Of a DNA stretch of 64,000 bases, positions 1 through 10,104 are shown piece by piece. The stretch's first letter is position 1. Every line of letters starts with the position of its first letter. Source of the DNA: Leifsonia sp. NPDC080035 (GTDB lineage Bacteria > Actinomycetota > Actinomycetes > Actinomycetales > Microbacteriaceae); contig NZ_CP157390.1 of NCBI RefSeq assembly GCF_040050925.1, forward strand, positions 3,472,001 to 3,536,000, in the 5' to 3' direction. The translations under genes were made by a program, and so were the position numbers. The notes beneath the pieces were generated by a model that worked only from the letters and a program-made list of their open reading frames with translations, did not search any database and was not told the DNA's origin.

Positions 1-699
1 CGCGACCGGGACCGCGCGGTCCTCGCCCCGATGGATGACCAGGGCGGGGCAGTCGACCGCGTGCGCGTCCGTCGCCGCATCCACCCGGTACGAGAGGGCG
101 AGGATGTCCGCGGCCGTCTCCGCGCTGGCGGCGGCGCGCTGGTAGCGGGCGAACGAGGCGCGGCCGGTCGCGTCGGCGTCCGCGGCGAAGATGTCGGCGA
201 GCACGTCGGAGCCGAGCCCCCAGTGCGCGCGGACGAGCGCCGGGATGCGCTCCCGCAGCTCCGGCGGGGCGAGCGCTGCGCCGTCCGCCCAGCCGCCGTA
301 GAGCACGAGCGAACGGGTGCGGCCGGGATGCGCTGCCGCCCAGGCGAGCGCGACGGCCGTCCCGAACGAGATGCCGTAGAGGTCGACCCGGTCCGCGCCG
401 GACGCGGCGATCACCGCGTCGAGGGCGGCGAGTGCGAGCTCGAAGGACGGGACGGCGCCGGCGGGCCGCGACCGCCCGCAGCCCGGCAGGTCGTACCGCA
501 CGACCCGCCGCCCGCGCCCGAGCGCCTCGGCGACGGCCCGTTCCGGGCGGATCGCCCAGCCGAGCTCGATGTCGCTGATCCAGCCCGGCACGCACACCAG
601 CACCGGTCCGTCGCCGCTCTCGGCGAAGGCGACCGGCTGGCCGTCCGCCTCCGTGTGTGCGATCCGCTGCTGAACCGACAGGGTCCTCGTGAGTGTCAT
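1..699 (-). CDS. alpha/beta hydrolase (3' end outside window)
   Basis: About 233 codons are visible and the C-terminus runs off the left edge. The protein opens with a short beta-rich stretch and the oxyanion-region strand PVLVCVPGW, then has a GISFG nucleophile elbow (Ser in G-x-S-x-G) and the late strand CPALVIHRGEDR expected before the acid loop. These are standard alpha/beta-hydrolase landmarks. The start chosen is the ATG at 697-699. The N-terminal wording (a VPGW strand followed by DIELGW) is typical of actinobacterial hydrolase domains that are often fused to a C-terminal LuxR or cyclase domain, so the missing part may carry another domain. Substrate unknown. Confidence 0.8.
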   Translation of the reverse strand, partial: MTLTRTLSVQQRIAHTEADGQPVAFAESGDGPVLVCVPGWISDIELGWAIRPERAVAEALGRGRRVVRYDLPGCGRSRPAGAVPSFELALAALDAVIAASGADRVDLYGISFGTAVALAWAAAHPGRTRSLVLYGGWADGAALAPPELRERIPALVRAHWGLGSDVLADIFAADADATGRASFARYQRAAASAETAADILALSYRVDAATDAHAVDCPALVIHRGEDRAVPVA

Positions 700-763
700 A
701 CCGCCAGGATGCGCCGGCGGCGGCACGGGCGCATCGGGGATTCCACCGAACCCCCGGTCCGCC

Positions 764-1606
764 TCACTCGCCGTCGTCGAGGAAGGGTTCGTGGTGGTAG
801 CCCTCGTCGCTCAGGATGGCCACGGTCGACTCCCCCACCTCGACGAATGCGCCGGGCAGGTCGTTCAGCGGCTCGGACACGACAACCTTCGCCTTGTCGC
901 CGAACTGCGCGAGCTGGGCGGCCTCCGGGTACATCTCCCGCATCTCCGGCAGCGCGACCGAGTGGTACAGGCTGCGGCTGCGGCGCGCGGTCGAGTAGCG
1001 GAACGCCCAGAGCGTCGCTCCGTCGGAGAGGGCGAGGGTGCCCTGCATCGGGAACTTCACGCCGTGCTTCTCGCCGACCTCCTCGACCATCCGCACCGTC
1101 TTCGCCATCGCCCCGATCGGGTCGTCCTTCAGCCCGAGCGTCAGGGCCAGGTGGAACAGCACCTCGGAGTCGGTGGTGCCGAGGATGTCCGGATACAGCG
1201 ACGGGTCGACGGCGAAGGTGAGGTCGCGCTTCATCTCGCGGAAGCCGCCGAGGAAGCCGTTGTGCATGAACATCCAGTTGTCGTGCCGGAACGGGTGGCA
1301 GTTGGTGCGCTGGATCGGCGGGCCGCCCGCTGCGCGGACGTGCCCGAAGAACAGCGGGCTCGCGATCGACTCGGTGAGCTCGCGCAGGTTCTCGTCGTTC
1401 CAGGCCGGCTCGATGCTGTGGAAGAGCGCGGGCGTGCTTCCCGCCTTCGATCCCTCCGGGTACCAGCCGAACCCGAAGCCGTCCCCGTTCACCGTCTCGG
1501 CGCCGAGCGGCGAGTTCAGCGACTGCGCGACCAGCGAGTGCTGCGCGTCCAGGACGAGCAGGGAGGGCTTGATGGCCTCCCCGGAGTAAGCGAGCCAACG
1601 ACACAT
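764..1606 (-). CDS. class II glutamine amidotransferase
   Basis: The 280-residue protein starts Met-Cys-Arg-Trp, so the Ntn-type catalytic Cys2 is exposed once Met is removed. This fixes the ATG at 1604-1606, which has a GGAGGTGG ribosome site just upstream. The motifs NGDGFGFGWY, FGHVRA and CHPFRHDNWMFMHNG are the conserved glutaminase segments (Arg and Asn/Gly oxyanion residues). There is no synthase domain, so it is a stand-alone glutaminase-type domain that would hydrolyse a gamma-glutamyl or glutamine amide. EgtC of ergothioneine synthesis belongs to the same fold, but no egt genes are nearby, so I do not assign that role. It is divergent from the small gene at 1725. Confidence 0.85.
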   Translation of the reverse strand: MCRWLAYSGEAIKPSLLVLDAQHSLVAQSLNSPLGAETVNGDGFGFGWYPEGSKAGSTPALFHSIEPAWNDENLRELTESIASPLFFGHVRAAGGPPIQRTNCHPFRHDNWMFMHNGFLGGFREMKRDLTFAVDPSLYPDILGTTDSEVLFHLALTLGLKDDPIGAMAKTVRMVEEVGEKHGVKFPMQGTLALSDGATLWAFRYSTARRSRSLYHSVALPEMREMYPEAAQLAQFGDKAKVVVSEPLNDLPGAFVEVGESTVAILSDEGYHHEPFLDDGE

Positions 1607-1724
1607 GACGACCACCTCCACGGACCCCGGCGGTCCAGCCCGACCATAACGCCAGGGCCGGGGTCGCGGGAATGCCCGTGTCAACCCCTTCCCGCGCGGG
1701 CCCGCCGGACGCTTCGATCGTCCT

Positions 1725-1958
1725 GTGACCACGCACGCGACGTTCCAGCGCCTCGGCCTGGAACTGCAGGAGATCGCCGAACAGCACTGGCGCGTCTGCG
1801 ACCTCACGGTGAGCAGGACCGGGGCACCGCCCGTGCGCGGCTACGTGCGCGCGCTCGACGGGATGTACGAGGTCACCCGCTTCGGACAGCCGGGGCGGCG
1901 CAGCTACTTCCGGAGCCTGGATGCGGCGCTCCGCGACCTCTCCCCCTCGCGTCGCTGA
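1725..1958 (+). CDS. small hypothetical protein, 77 aa
   Basis: A short GTG-started frame encodes 77 residues. An amphipathic N-terminal helix is followed by a strand-rich part (VRGYVRALDGMYEVTRFG) and a charged tail. It lies between two minus-strand genes and is transcribed divergently from the amidotransferase. The amino acid composition is balanced, unlike the Arg/Ala/Pro-rich shadow frames around it, which supports real coding. No family recognised and no catalytic motif seen. Confidence 0.55.
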   Translation: MTTHATFQRLGLELQEIAEQHWRVCDLTVSRTGAPPVRGYVRALDGMYEVTRFGQPGRRSYFRSLDAALRDLSPSRR

Positions 1959-1992
1959 CGCCGCACGCCCGCGGCACGCCTGGCTCGACACA

Positions 1993-2502
1993 TCAGCGCC
2001 GCCGGGTCAGCCGTTCCGTCTGCGCGTTCGACACCGGCACGACGACGACCGGGCGGTCCTGCTCGTGGGCGAGCTTCGCCGCGACCGAGCCGGTGAGGAA
2101 CTCCTCCAGCGCGGCGCCGAAACCCTTCTGCCGGGTGCCGACGACGAGGAGCCGGGCGTCGAGCTCCTCCGCGACGCGGGCCAGCGCCTTCGCGGGGTCG
2201 CCCCCGAGCACGCGGAGCGACCACGCCGCGTCTGCGCCGTCGATGACCGCCGCGATGCTCGCCTCCAGCTCCGCGCGGGCCGTCTGCGCGTCCGACTCCG
2301 CCGCCGTCGGGGGATGCAGGGACGCCTCCTCGCGTACCTCCGGCCGGTCCCACTCGGTCAGGTAGCTGTCCTCGGCCACGTGGGCGCAGAGCAGCGGCCG
2401 TCCGAGCGCCGCCGCCAGGCGCGCGCCCTCGGCGACGACCGCGGTCGACTGTCCGGGGTGGACGGCGGCGATCACGGGACCGCCGTCTCCCGGGGCGCTC
2501 AT
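1993..2502 (-). CDS. universal stress protein (UspA family)
   Basis: A 169-residue single-domain Usp fold. The N-terminal strand GGPVIAAVHPG precedes a helix (VVAEGARLAAALG), and the C-terminal half has the nucleotide-loop signature LLVVGTRQKGF followed by LTGSVAAKLAHEQDRPVVVVP. The ATG at 2500-2502 overlaps the stop of the upstream VOC gene by four bases, so the two are translationally coupled. Usp proteins of this size usually bind ATP and act in stress or dormancy. The binding loop looks intact apart from a longer Gly spacing than the canonical pattern. Confidence 0.82.
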   Translation of the reverse strand: MSAPGDGGPVIAAVHPGQSTAVVAEGARLAAALGRPLLCAHVAEDSYLTEWDRPEVREEASLHPPTAAESDAQTARAELEASIAAVIDGADAAWSLRVLGGDPAKALARVAEELDARLLVVGTRQKGFGAALEEFLTGSVAAKLAHEQDRPVVVVPVSNAQTERLTRRR

Positions 2503-2927
2503 CCGGCCTGCGGCGGCGGCGAACCGGCGATGTTGACCAGCCACTGGATGCCGTACCGGTCGACCAGCATCCCGAAGCTGTCACCCCAGGGCGCCTTGGC
2601 GAGCGGCTCGATCACGGTGCCGCCGTCGGCGAGCCGGTCGTAGTAGCCGGAGAGCTCGGCCTCGTCGTCACCGCTCAGCGAGATCGAGATCTGCCCGCCC
2701 TCCTTCAGCTCCATCCGCTGCGGGACGTCGGCGGCCATGATGGTGAAGCCGGAGTCCGTGGTCAGCTGGGAGTGCATGATCAGCTCGGACTCCGCTGGGT
2801 CTTCGGCCATGCCGAACTCGGCGAAGGTGCTGCGCTGCAGCGAGCCACCGAACACCGACTGGTAGAAGTCCATCGCCTCGCGGGCCTTCGCCCGGAAGTT
2901 CAGGTACGGATTGAGGATCGATGGCAT
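2499..2927 (-). CDS. VOC-family (PhnB/glyoxalase-like) protein
   Basis: The 142-residue protein begins MPSILNPYLNF with the helix REAMDFYQSVFGG, the hallmark of the PhnB-type glyoxalase/bleomycin-resistance superfamily. The C-terminal WGDSFGMLVDRYGIQWLVNI is the second conserved motif. The ATG at 2925-2927 has a GAAGGGAG ribosome site. Such proteins are small dimers of two beta-alpha-beta-beta-beta units whose substrates are mostly unknown. It is the first gene of a two-gene unit with the downstream Usp protein (four-base overlap). Confidence 0.85.
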   Translation of the reverse strand: MPSILNPYLNFRAKAREAMDFYQSVFGGSLQRSTFAEFGMAEDPAESELIMHSQLTTDSGFTIMAADVPQRMELKEGGQISISLSGDDEAELSGYYDRLADGGTVIEPLAKAPWGDSFGMLVDRYGIQWLVNIAGSPPPQAG

Positions 2928-3023
2928 GGGGGCTCCCTTCGTCGCGCTGCCCGTACGCGGCCAGCGTAGCGATCGATGTCCGCGTGCACGAGCCCCTCGT
3001 CGGTGGCGCCCAGCCATCCGTGC

Positions 3024-4091
3024 TCAGCGCAGGTACGCGGAGACGAACAGCGCGCCGCGGATCTCCTCCAGCCGCTCCACGATCCGATCGACCACCGCGT
3101 CGGTGACGCCGCCCGCGGACACGTCGTACGGGCCGATCGGGAGCAGCTTGCCGCAGCGCACGCGTACGACCTCCCAGCCGACGGCGCGGAGCAGCCGGTC
3201 CTTCCTCCGGTCGGAGGCCTCCCGCGGACCCACGTGCTCCAGGCCGTGCCGGCCGACGGTGTCGTATTCGATCGCCACCCGCAGTTCCGGCAGCACGATG
3301 TCGGGCCAGACCTCCAGGTGTGAGTAGAACGGCGTCGCGACCCGAACGGCGTTCATCCCGAGGTCCACGTCGAGCCGGTCGCCGATCCGGCGCTTCAGCT
3401 CCGGCTCGGCTGCGGACGCCGCCCTCGGCGCCCACCGGCTGAGGAACGCCTCCCCGGCCGGGACCAGGGCCGCGCCGCCCGCCGCGTGCCTGCACACCGG
3501 GCAGCGCCGCCCGCCCAGGATCTTCTCGATGGTCGCCTGGTAGGCGGGATGGCCCTCCGCGCACTGCCACGAGTAGCGCCCGGCCGTGCCGTTCTCGGCG
3601 GACACGGCGACGCGGGAACCGGGGGCCGCCAGGGTCACCAGCGCCTCGCGGCTGAGCCCGGACCGGTCGAGGCGACGGCACAGGTAGCAGCGGTCGTCGT
3701 CGGGGTCGTTCTCGATGCGGCGCGGGTCGCGCGCGTGGCCGCAGGTGTGAACGCCCGCGTCCGGCTCCGGCCGCCGGATCCGCCGCGGCACGGCTCCCGC
3801 TGCGCAGTCCGGGCACCACGCGGACCGGCGCCGCGTCCCTCCCGGCCGCGAGCGTTGCTCGTCGGGCGTGGCCACGAAGCGGTGTCCGGCGTCGCACTCC
3901 CAGAGCAGGTAGACGTCGGCGGCCGGGGGCACCTGGCTGAGCACGATCCCGTGATTCAGGTCCGGGTGGTACTGGCGGATCAGCACGGGATACCGTTCCC
4001 AGTCACCGCGGTAACGCCCGACGGCGTAGGGCACGGGCGTGCCCTTGGACCACTGCCGTCTGGCCCACCACAGTTCGACGCTCTCCGTCAC
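3024..4091 (-). CDS. zinc-ribbon protein with VSR/DUF559-like C-terminal domain
   Basis: 355 residues from a GTG. At least three Cys/His clusters are visible: ECDAGH...CPDC, HTCGHARD...CYLC and QCAEGH...CPVCRHA. They resemble the repeated zinc-ribbon modules of the DUF4379-type family. The last ~110 residues contain VWPDIVLPELRVAIEYD followed by a Lys/Arg-rich helix and GWEVVRVR, matching the core of very-short-patch-repair/DUF559 endonucleases (D...E-x-D, then a strand). I infer a DNA-binding, possibly nucleolytic protein; activity is unproven. The start lacks a clear ribosome site but has TAGCCT six bases upstream, suggesting a leaderless mRNA. Confidence 0.75.
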   Translation of the reverse strand: MTESVELWWARRQWSKGTPVPYAVGRYRGDWERYPVLIRQYHPDLNHGIVLSQVPPAADVYLLWECDAGHRFVATPDEQRSRPGGTRRRSAWCPDCAAGAVPRRIRRPEPDAGVHTCGHARDPRRIENDPDDDRCYLCRRLDRSGLSREALVTLAAPGSRVAVSAENGTAGRYSWQCAEGHPAYQATIEKILGGRRCPVCRHAAGGAALVPAGEAFLSRWAPRAASAAEPELKRRIGDRLDVDLGMNAVRVATPFYSHLEVWPDIVLPELRVAIEYDTVGRHGLEHVGPREASDRRKDRLLRAVGWEVVRVRCGKLLPIGPYDVSAGGVTDAVVDRIVERLEEIRGALFVSAYLR

Positions 4092-4229
4092 GCCGCCAGG
4101 CTAACCGCGGCCGCCGACAGCGGTCTCGGCCGATGCGAAGGCGACTGCGCCCCCATGTCATGATTGCGGCCGCGCGCGCACCAGCAGACGTTCCGCGGCG
4201 CCGCAGTCACGCTCGGCGCGCTCGGCGGG

Positions 4230-4982
4230 TCACAGCAGGTAGGGCACCAGCGCCCGGCGGTCGCGCGGGTAGTCGGGGAACGTCTCCGTGTACCAGCGGT
4301 GGTTCGCCATCGCCCGCGGGGCCAGGTTCGCGATCGTGTACAGCGCGAATGCGGCCCCCGCGACCGACCAGGTCGCGATGGCCCAGCCGATCCACTCGAC
4401 GATCTCGCCCAGGTAGTTCGGGCTGGACACGTACCGGAACCCGCCGCCGGACGGGATGCGGTAGCCCTCGCCCCCGCGCCGCAGTGCGCGCAGGATGCGG
4501 TCGGAGCCGACGTTGAGCGCATACCCGCAGCCGAACAGCAGGAGACCGATCCAGAACCGCGGATCGGCGAGCCAGGTCAGCGCGTACGTCCCGTACTCGG
4601 AGACCCAGCGCGCGTTGATCCACGCGTTCAGCAGGTTGAAGAGGATGGCCAGCAGCATCACGAGCACGGGCATCCGCGAGCCGGACCGCATCAGGAACGG
4701 GTAGACGAACGCCCGCTGCACGTAGTGCGCCTGCCAGAGCAGCAGGAACAGCAGCGGCACGGTCTCGAACCGGTGCGCGCCCAGCAGGTAGAACGCGAGG
4801 AACGCGAGCGAGGCCGGCGCCTCCATGACAACCCAGCCGACGCGCGCGGGAACCGTCGGCCCCCAGCCGGGACGCCCGTGCCGCCCGCCGTAGGGCGCCA
4901 CGATGAAGCACAGCGCGACGAACGTCACCACCGCGAGGGCGAGCTCCGCCCCCACGAGCCACCAGTACCATCCCCCGTCCAC
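4230..4982 (-). CDS. steroid 5-alpha-reductase (SRD5A) homologue, membrane
   Basis: 250 residues, almost the length of human SRD5A2 (254), with about seven hydrophobic segments. Stretches align with the animal enzymes along the whole chain: VTFVALCFIVAPYG, GPTVPAR, VYPFLMR, LADPRFWIG, SDRILRALR, YVSSPNYLGEIVEW and ATWSVAGAAFALYT. By that manual alignment, Glu54 and Tyr87 occupy the positions of the catalytic Glu57/Tyr91 pair of SRD5A2, and Asn189/Glu193 those of NADPH-binding residues. The family reduces the delta-4 bond of 3-oxo steroids or related enones with NADPH. The bacterial substrate is unknown; no steroid pathway genes are nearby. Confidence 0.85.
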   Translation of the reverse strand: MDGGWYWWLVGAELALAVVTFVALCFIVAPYGGRHGRPGWGPTVPARVGWVVMEAPASLAFLAFYLLGAHRFETVPLLFLLLWQAHYVQRAFVYPFLMRSGSRMPVLVMLLAILFNLLNAWINARWVSEYGTYALTWLADPRFWIGLLLFGCGYALNVGSDRILRALRRGGEGYRIPSGGGFRYVSSPNYLGEIVEWIGWAIATWSVAGAAFALYTIANLAPRAMANHRWYTETFPDYPRDRRALVPYLL

Positions 4983-5137
4983 CCCGCCACCCTACTCATG
5001 CGCCCGGCGACGGATGGCTCTCGACACGGAACCGGGGCGGATGGGATACGCATGCGCGACGGTCCACGCTCGCCGAGCGGGAGGCGGCACCCAGAATTCG
5101 TACACGCCCGTCCGGGCCGGCCAGGGAGGAAGAGGGC

Positions 5138-5332
5138 ATGACCACGCTCACGACCGCACAGCAGCACGAGATCCATCGCGAGGTCTACCTCAGCGAACGC
5201 CACGGCGACCGCATCCTTGTGGCATGCCGCTGCAGCATCGGGCGCGCCCACACCTACGAGGAGTGGCGCGCGCTCCACACGGAAGAAATGGTGGGCCCTG
5301 CCGGGATCGAACCGACGACATCCACGGTGTAA
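5138..5332 (+). CDS. small hypothetical protein overlapping tRNA-Val antisense
   Basis: A 64-codon frame with a good GGAGG site before the ATG. Residues 1-49 look like a real charged peptide (an HREVYLSERHGDRILVAC section with two Cys). The last ~15 residues, GPAGIEPTTSTV, are the antisense translation of tRNA-Val, a string known from many tRNA-overlapping open frames. Either the gene really ends inside the tRNA region, or the tail is incidental. No family recognised. Confidence 0.4.
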   Translation: MTTLTTAQQHEIHREVYLSERHGDRILVACRCSIGRAHTYEEWRALHTEEMVGPAGIEPTTSTV

Positions 5333-5364
5333 ACGTGGCGCTCTACCAGCTGAGCTAAAGGCCC
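5289..5364 (-). tRNA. tRNA-Val (anticodon TAC)
   Basis: The minus strand folds as a cloverleaf: acceptor GGGCCTT paired with AGGGCCC (one G-U), D-arm GCTCAGCTGGTAGAGC, anticodon stem CCACG/CGTGG with loop TTTACAC (anticodon TAC), and T-arm GTCGGTTCGATCCCGGC. Discriminator A is followed by an encoded CCA. Confidence 0.96.
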
Positions 5365-5389
5365 TCGGCGACCCAGCCTAGCCGCCAGC

Positions 5390-5860
5390 TCACACCCGCG
5401 CGGGCAGCAGCTCCAGTGCGGCGCGGTAGGCCTCGATCGAGCGGGCCTCGCCGGGGGCGGTGATGAACGAGGCTCGGATGATGCCGGTCTCGTCCACGAG
5501 GAAGGTCGCGCGGTTCGCGAAGCCTTTCTCGGGGAGGAACACGCCGTACTCCTTGGCGATGTCGCCGTGCGGCCAGAAGTCGGCGAGCAGGCTGAAGCCG
5601 TAGCCCTCCTGCTCCGCCCACGCGCGCAGCGTGTACTTGGAGTCGACGGAGACGCCCAGCAGCTCGACCCTGTGGTCCTCGAACAGCGCGAGGTTGTCGC
5701 GCAGCGCGCAGAGCTCGCCGGTGCAGGTGCCGGAGAAGGCGAGCGGGAAGAACACGATCGCCACCGCCTTCCTCCCGCGGAAGTCGCTGAGGCGCACGGC
5801 CTGGCCGTACTGGTTCACGAGTTCGAAGTCGGGTGCCTGGGTGTCGTTCTCCAGAGCCAT
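5390..5860 (-). CDS. AhpE-type peroxiredoxin with a second Cys
   Basis: 156 residues matching the one-Cys peroxiredoxin AhpE of mycobacteria along the whole chain: VFFPLAFSGTC with peroxidatic Cys46, then DFWPHGDIAKEYGVF and ANRATFLVDETGIIR. It would reduce hydroperoxides or peroxynitrite in the cytosol. Unlike AhpE of M. tuberculosis as I recall it, a second Cys (Cys51) sits five residues after the first, the C-x4-C spacing of bacterioferritin-comigratory proteins. A local disulfide may therefore form in the catalytic cycle. The ATG at 5858-5860 has an AAAGGA ribosome site. It is divergent from aceE across a ~214-base shared upstream region. Confidence 0.9.
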   Translation of the reverse strand: MALENDTQAPDFELVNQYGQAVRLSDFRGRKAVAIVFFPLAFSGTCTGELCALRDNLALFEDHRVELLGVSVDSKYTLRAWAEQEGYGFSLLADFWPHGDIAKEYGVFLPEKGFANRATFLVDETGIIRASFITAPGEARSIEAYRAALELLPARV

Positions 5861-6074
5861 CGGTTCGTCCTTTCGCCGCGCGCGGGCGTGTGCCCGTGAT
5901 ACGCACGAGGAGCGAGCATAGACCGGGCCGGGCCCGCTGGCAAGGCGCCCTCCCCGGACGGTCACGAGGATGCTCCGGTTGCGGCTAGGCTGAACGATGG
6001 TGCCCGCTTTTGTCGTGACCCGACAGCGGATGCGCGCCTTCCACGATCCATCCGACACAAGAAAGAGGTCGAGG

Positions 6075-8801
<2,727 letters not shown>

Positions 8802-8810
8802 CACCCGCCC

Positions 8811-10019
8811 GTGCCGACGACACCGGAGAGGACCAAGGCCGAGACGCTTGCGTGGCTGCGCAAGATCTCCGGCGAACTCGCCACGACGACGCTGAAGCGG
8901 CTGGAGGACACGCTCCCCTGGTATCGGGACATGCCCCCCGGCCGCCGCAGCGCCGTCGGCCTGGTCGCCCAGGCCGGCATCTCCTCGTTCATCTCGTGGT
9001 TCGACGACCCGCGGTCGACACCGTGGATCGCCGCGGACGTCTTCGGGGCGGCTCCTCGTGAGCTGCTCCGGAGCGTCAGCCTCCAGCAGACGCTGCAGCT
9101 GATCAAGATCACCGTGGAAGTGGTGGAGGAGCGGGTCACGACCGGCGGCAACGAGTCGCTGAAGGAGGCCATCCTCCTCTACTCGCGTGAGATCGCCTTC
9201 GCGGCGGCGGACGTCTACGCCCGCGCCGCGGAGGCGCGCGGTCTGTGGGACGCGCGCCTGGAGGCGCTGGTCGTCGACAGCATCCTGACCGGCGAGTACG
9301 ACGACGAGCTGCCCAGCCGCATCGCCGCACTCGGCTGGCACGGCCACGGCGAGGTCAGCGTCCTCGTCGGCACCGCCCCGAAGATGCTCGACGTGGACCA
9401 GCTGCGACGCACGGCACGGCACATGTCGGCGGACGTGCTGATCGGCGTCCAGGGCAGTCGCCTCGTGCTCGTGATCGGCCGCGCGTGGCCGAGCAACAAC
9501 GCGCCCGAGGAGGCGATCGGCACGGCTCCGGTCGTCAGCTTCATGGAGATCGCCCAGCAGCTCGAGCCCGGCTTCGGCTCGGGCCACCTGGTGCTCGGTC
9601 ACGAGGTGCCGAGCCTCGTGGATGCGTCCAAGAGCGCGAAGGCGGCCCTCGCGGGCTTCGCGGTCGCCAAGGCGTGGCGGAACTGCCCGCGTCCCGTGCA
9701 CGCCGACGACCTGCTCCCCGAGCGGGCACTGGCGGGCGACGGACTGGCCAGGGCCACGCTGATCAGCCGCATCTACCGCCCGCTGCAGGCGTACTCGGCC
9801 GAGCTGCTGACGACGCTCTGGTGCTACCTCGACAACGGCCGGTCCCTGGAGGCGACGGCGCGCGAGCTGTTCGTGCACCCGAACACGGTGCGCTACCGGC
9901 TCAAGCGCGTCTCCGAGGTGATCGGCTGGGATGCGACCGGCGCGCGCGAGGCGCTCATCCTGCAGGCGGCCCTGATCGTCGGTTCGATCAACGAGCCCGA
10001 TCAGCCTCGTCGCGGCTGA
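8811..10019 (+). CDS. fasR: PucR/CdaR-type regulator of fatty acid synthesis (FasR-like)
   Basis: 402 residues from a GTG ten bases after aceE. A long helical/GGDEF-like sensor part is followed by the C-terminal PucR helix-turn-helix (LDNGRSLEATARELFVHPNTVRYRLKRV). In Streptomyces a protein of this architecture, encoded directly before fabD-fabH-acpP-fabF, activates that operon (FasR). Position and domain layout here are the same, so I infer the same role. The symbol rests on context. An imperfect palindrome lies just after the stop, in front of fabD. Confidence 0.85.
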   Translation: MPTTPERTKAETLAWLRKISGELATTTLKRLEDTLPWYRDMPPGRRSAVGLVAQAGISSFISWFDDPRSTPWIAADVFGAAPRELLRSVSLQQTLQLIKITVEVVEERVTTGGNESLKEAILLYSREIAFAAADVYARAAEARGLWDARLEALVVDSILTGEYDDELPSRIAALGWHGHGEVSVLVGTAPKMLDVDQLRRTARHMSADVLIGVQGSRLVLVIGRAWPSNNAPEEAIGTAPVVSFMEIAQQLEPGFGSGHLVLGHEVPSLVDASKSAKAALAGFAVAKAWRNCPRPVHADDLLPERALAGDGLARATLISRIYRPLQAYSAELLTTLWCYLDNGRSLEATARELFVHPNTVRYRLKRVSEVIGWDATGAREALILQAALIVGSINEPDQPRRG

Positions 10020-10021
10020 CG

Positions 10022-10037
10022 TTGTAGAACTCCACAA
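10022..10037. promoter_or_regulatory. candidate FasR operator before fabD
   Basis: TTGTAGAACTCCACAA is an imperfect dyad: six of the eight arm positions are self-complementary (TTGT...ACAA ends). It lies 3 bases after the regulator's stop and ~68 bases before fabD. Position suggests a regulator site; binding is not shown. Confidence 0.35.
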
Positions 10038-10104
10038 AGCATTCCCCGATACTTCGTACCCATCCGACACATCCGCGCCGCGGAAGATTGGCAGACTTGA
10101 ACTC

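Noticed and set aside
764..1606. EgtC of ergothioneine synthesis
   Set aside because: Same amidotransferase fold and MCR start, but no egtB, egtD or egtE nearby and no diagnostic residue that I can verify, so kept as a general class II amidotransferase.
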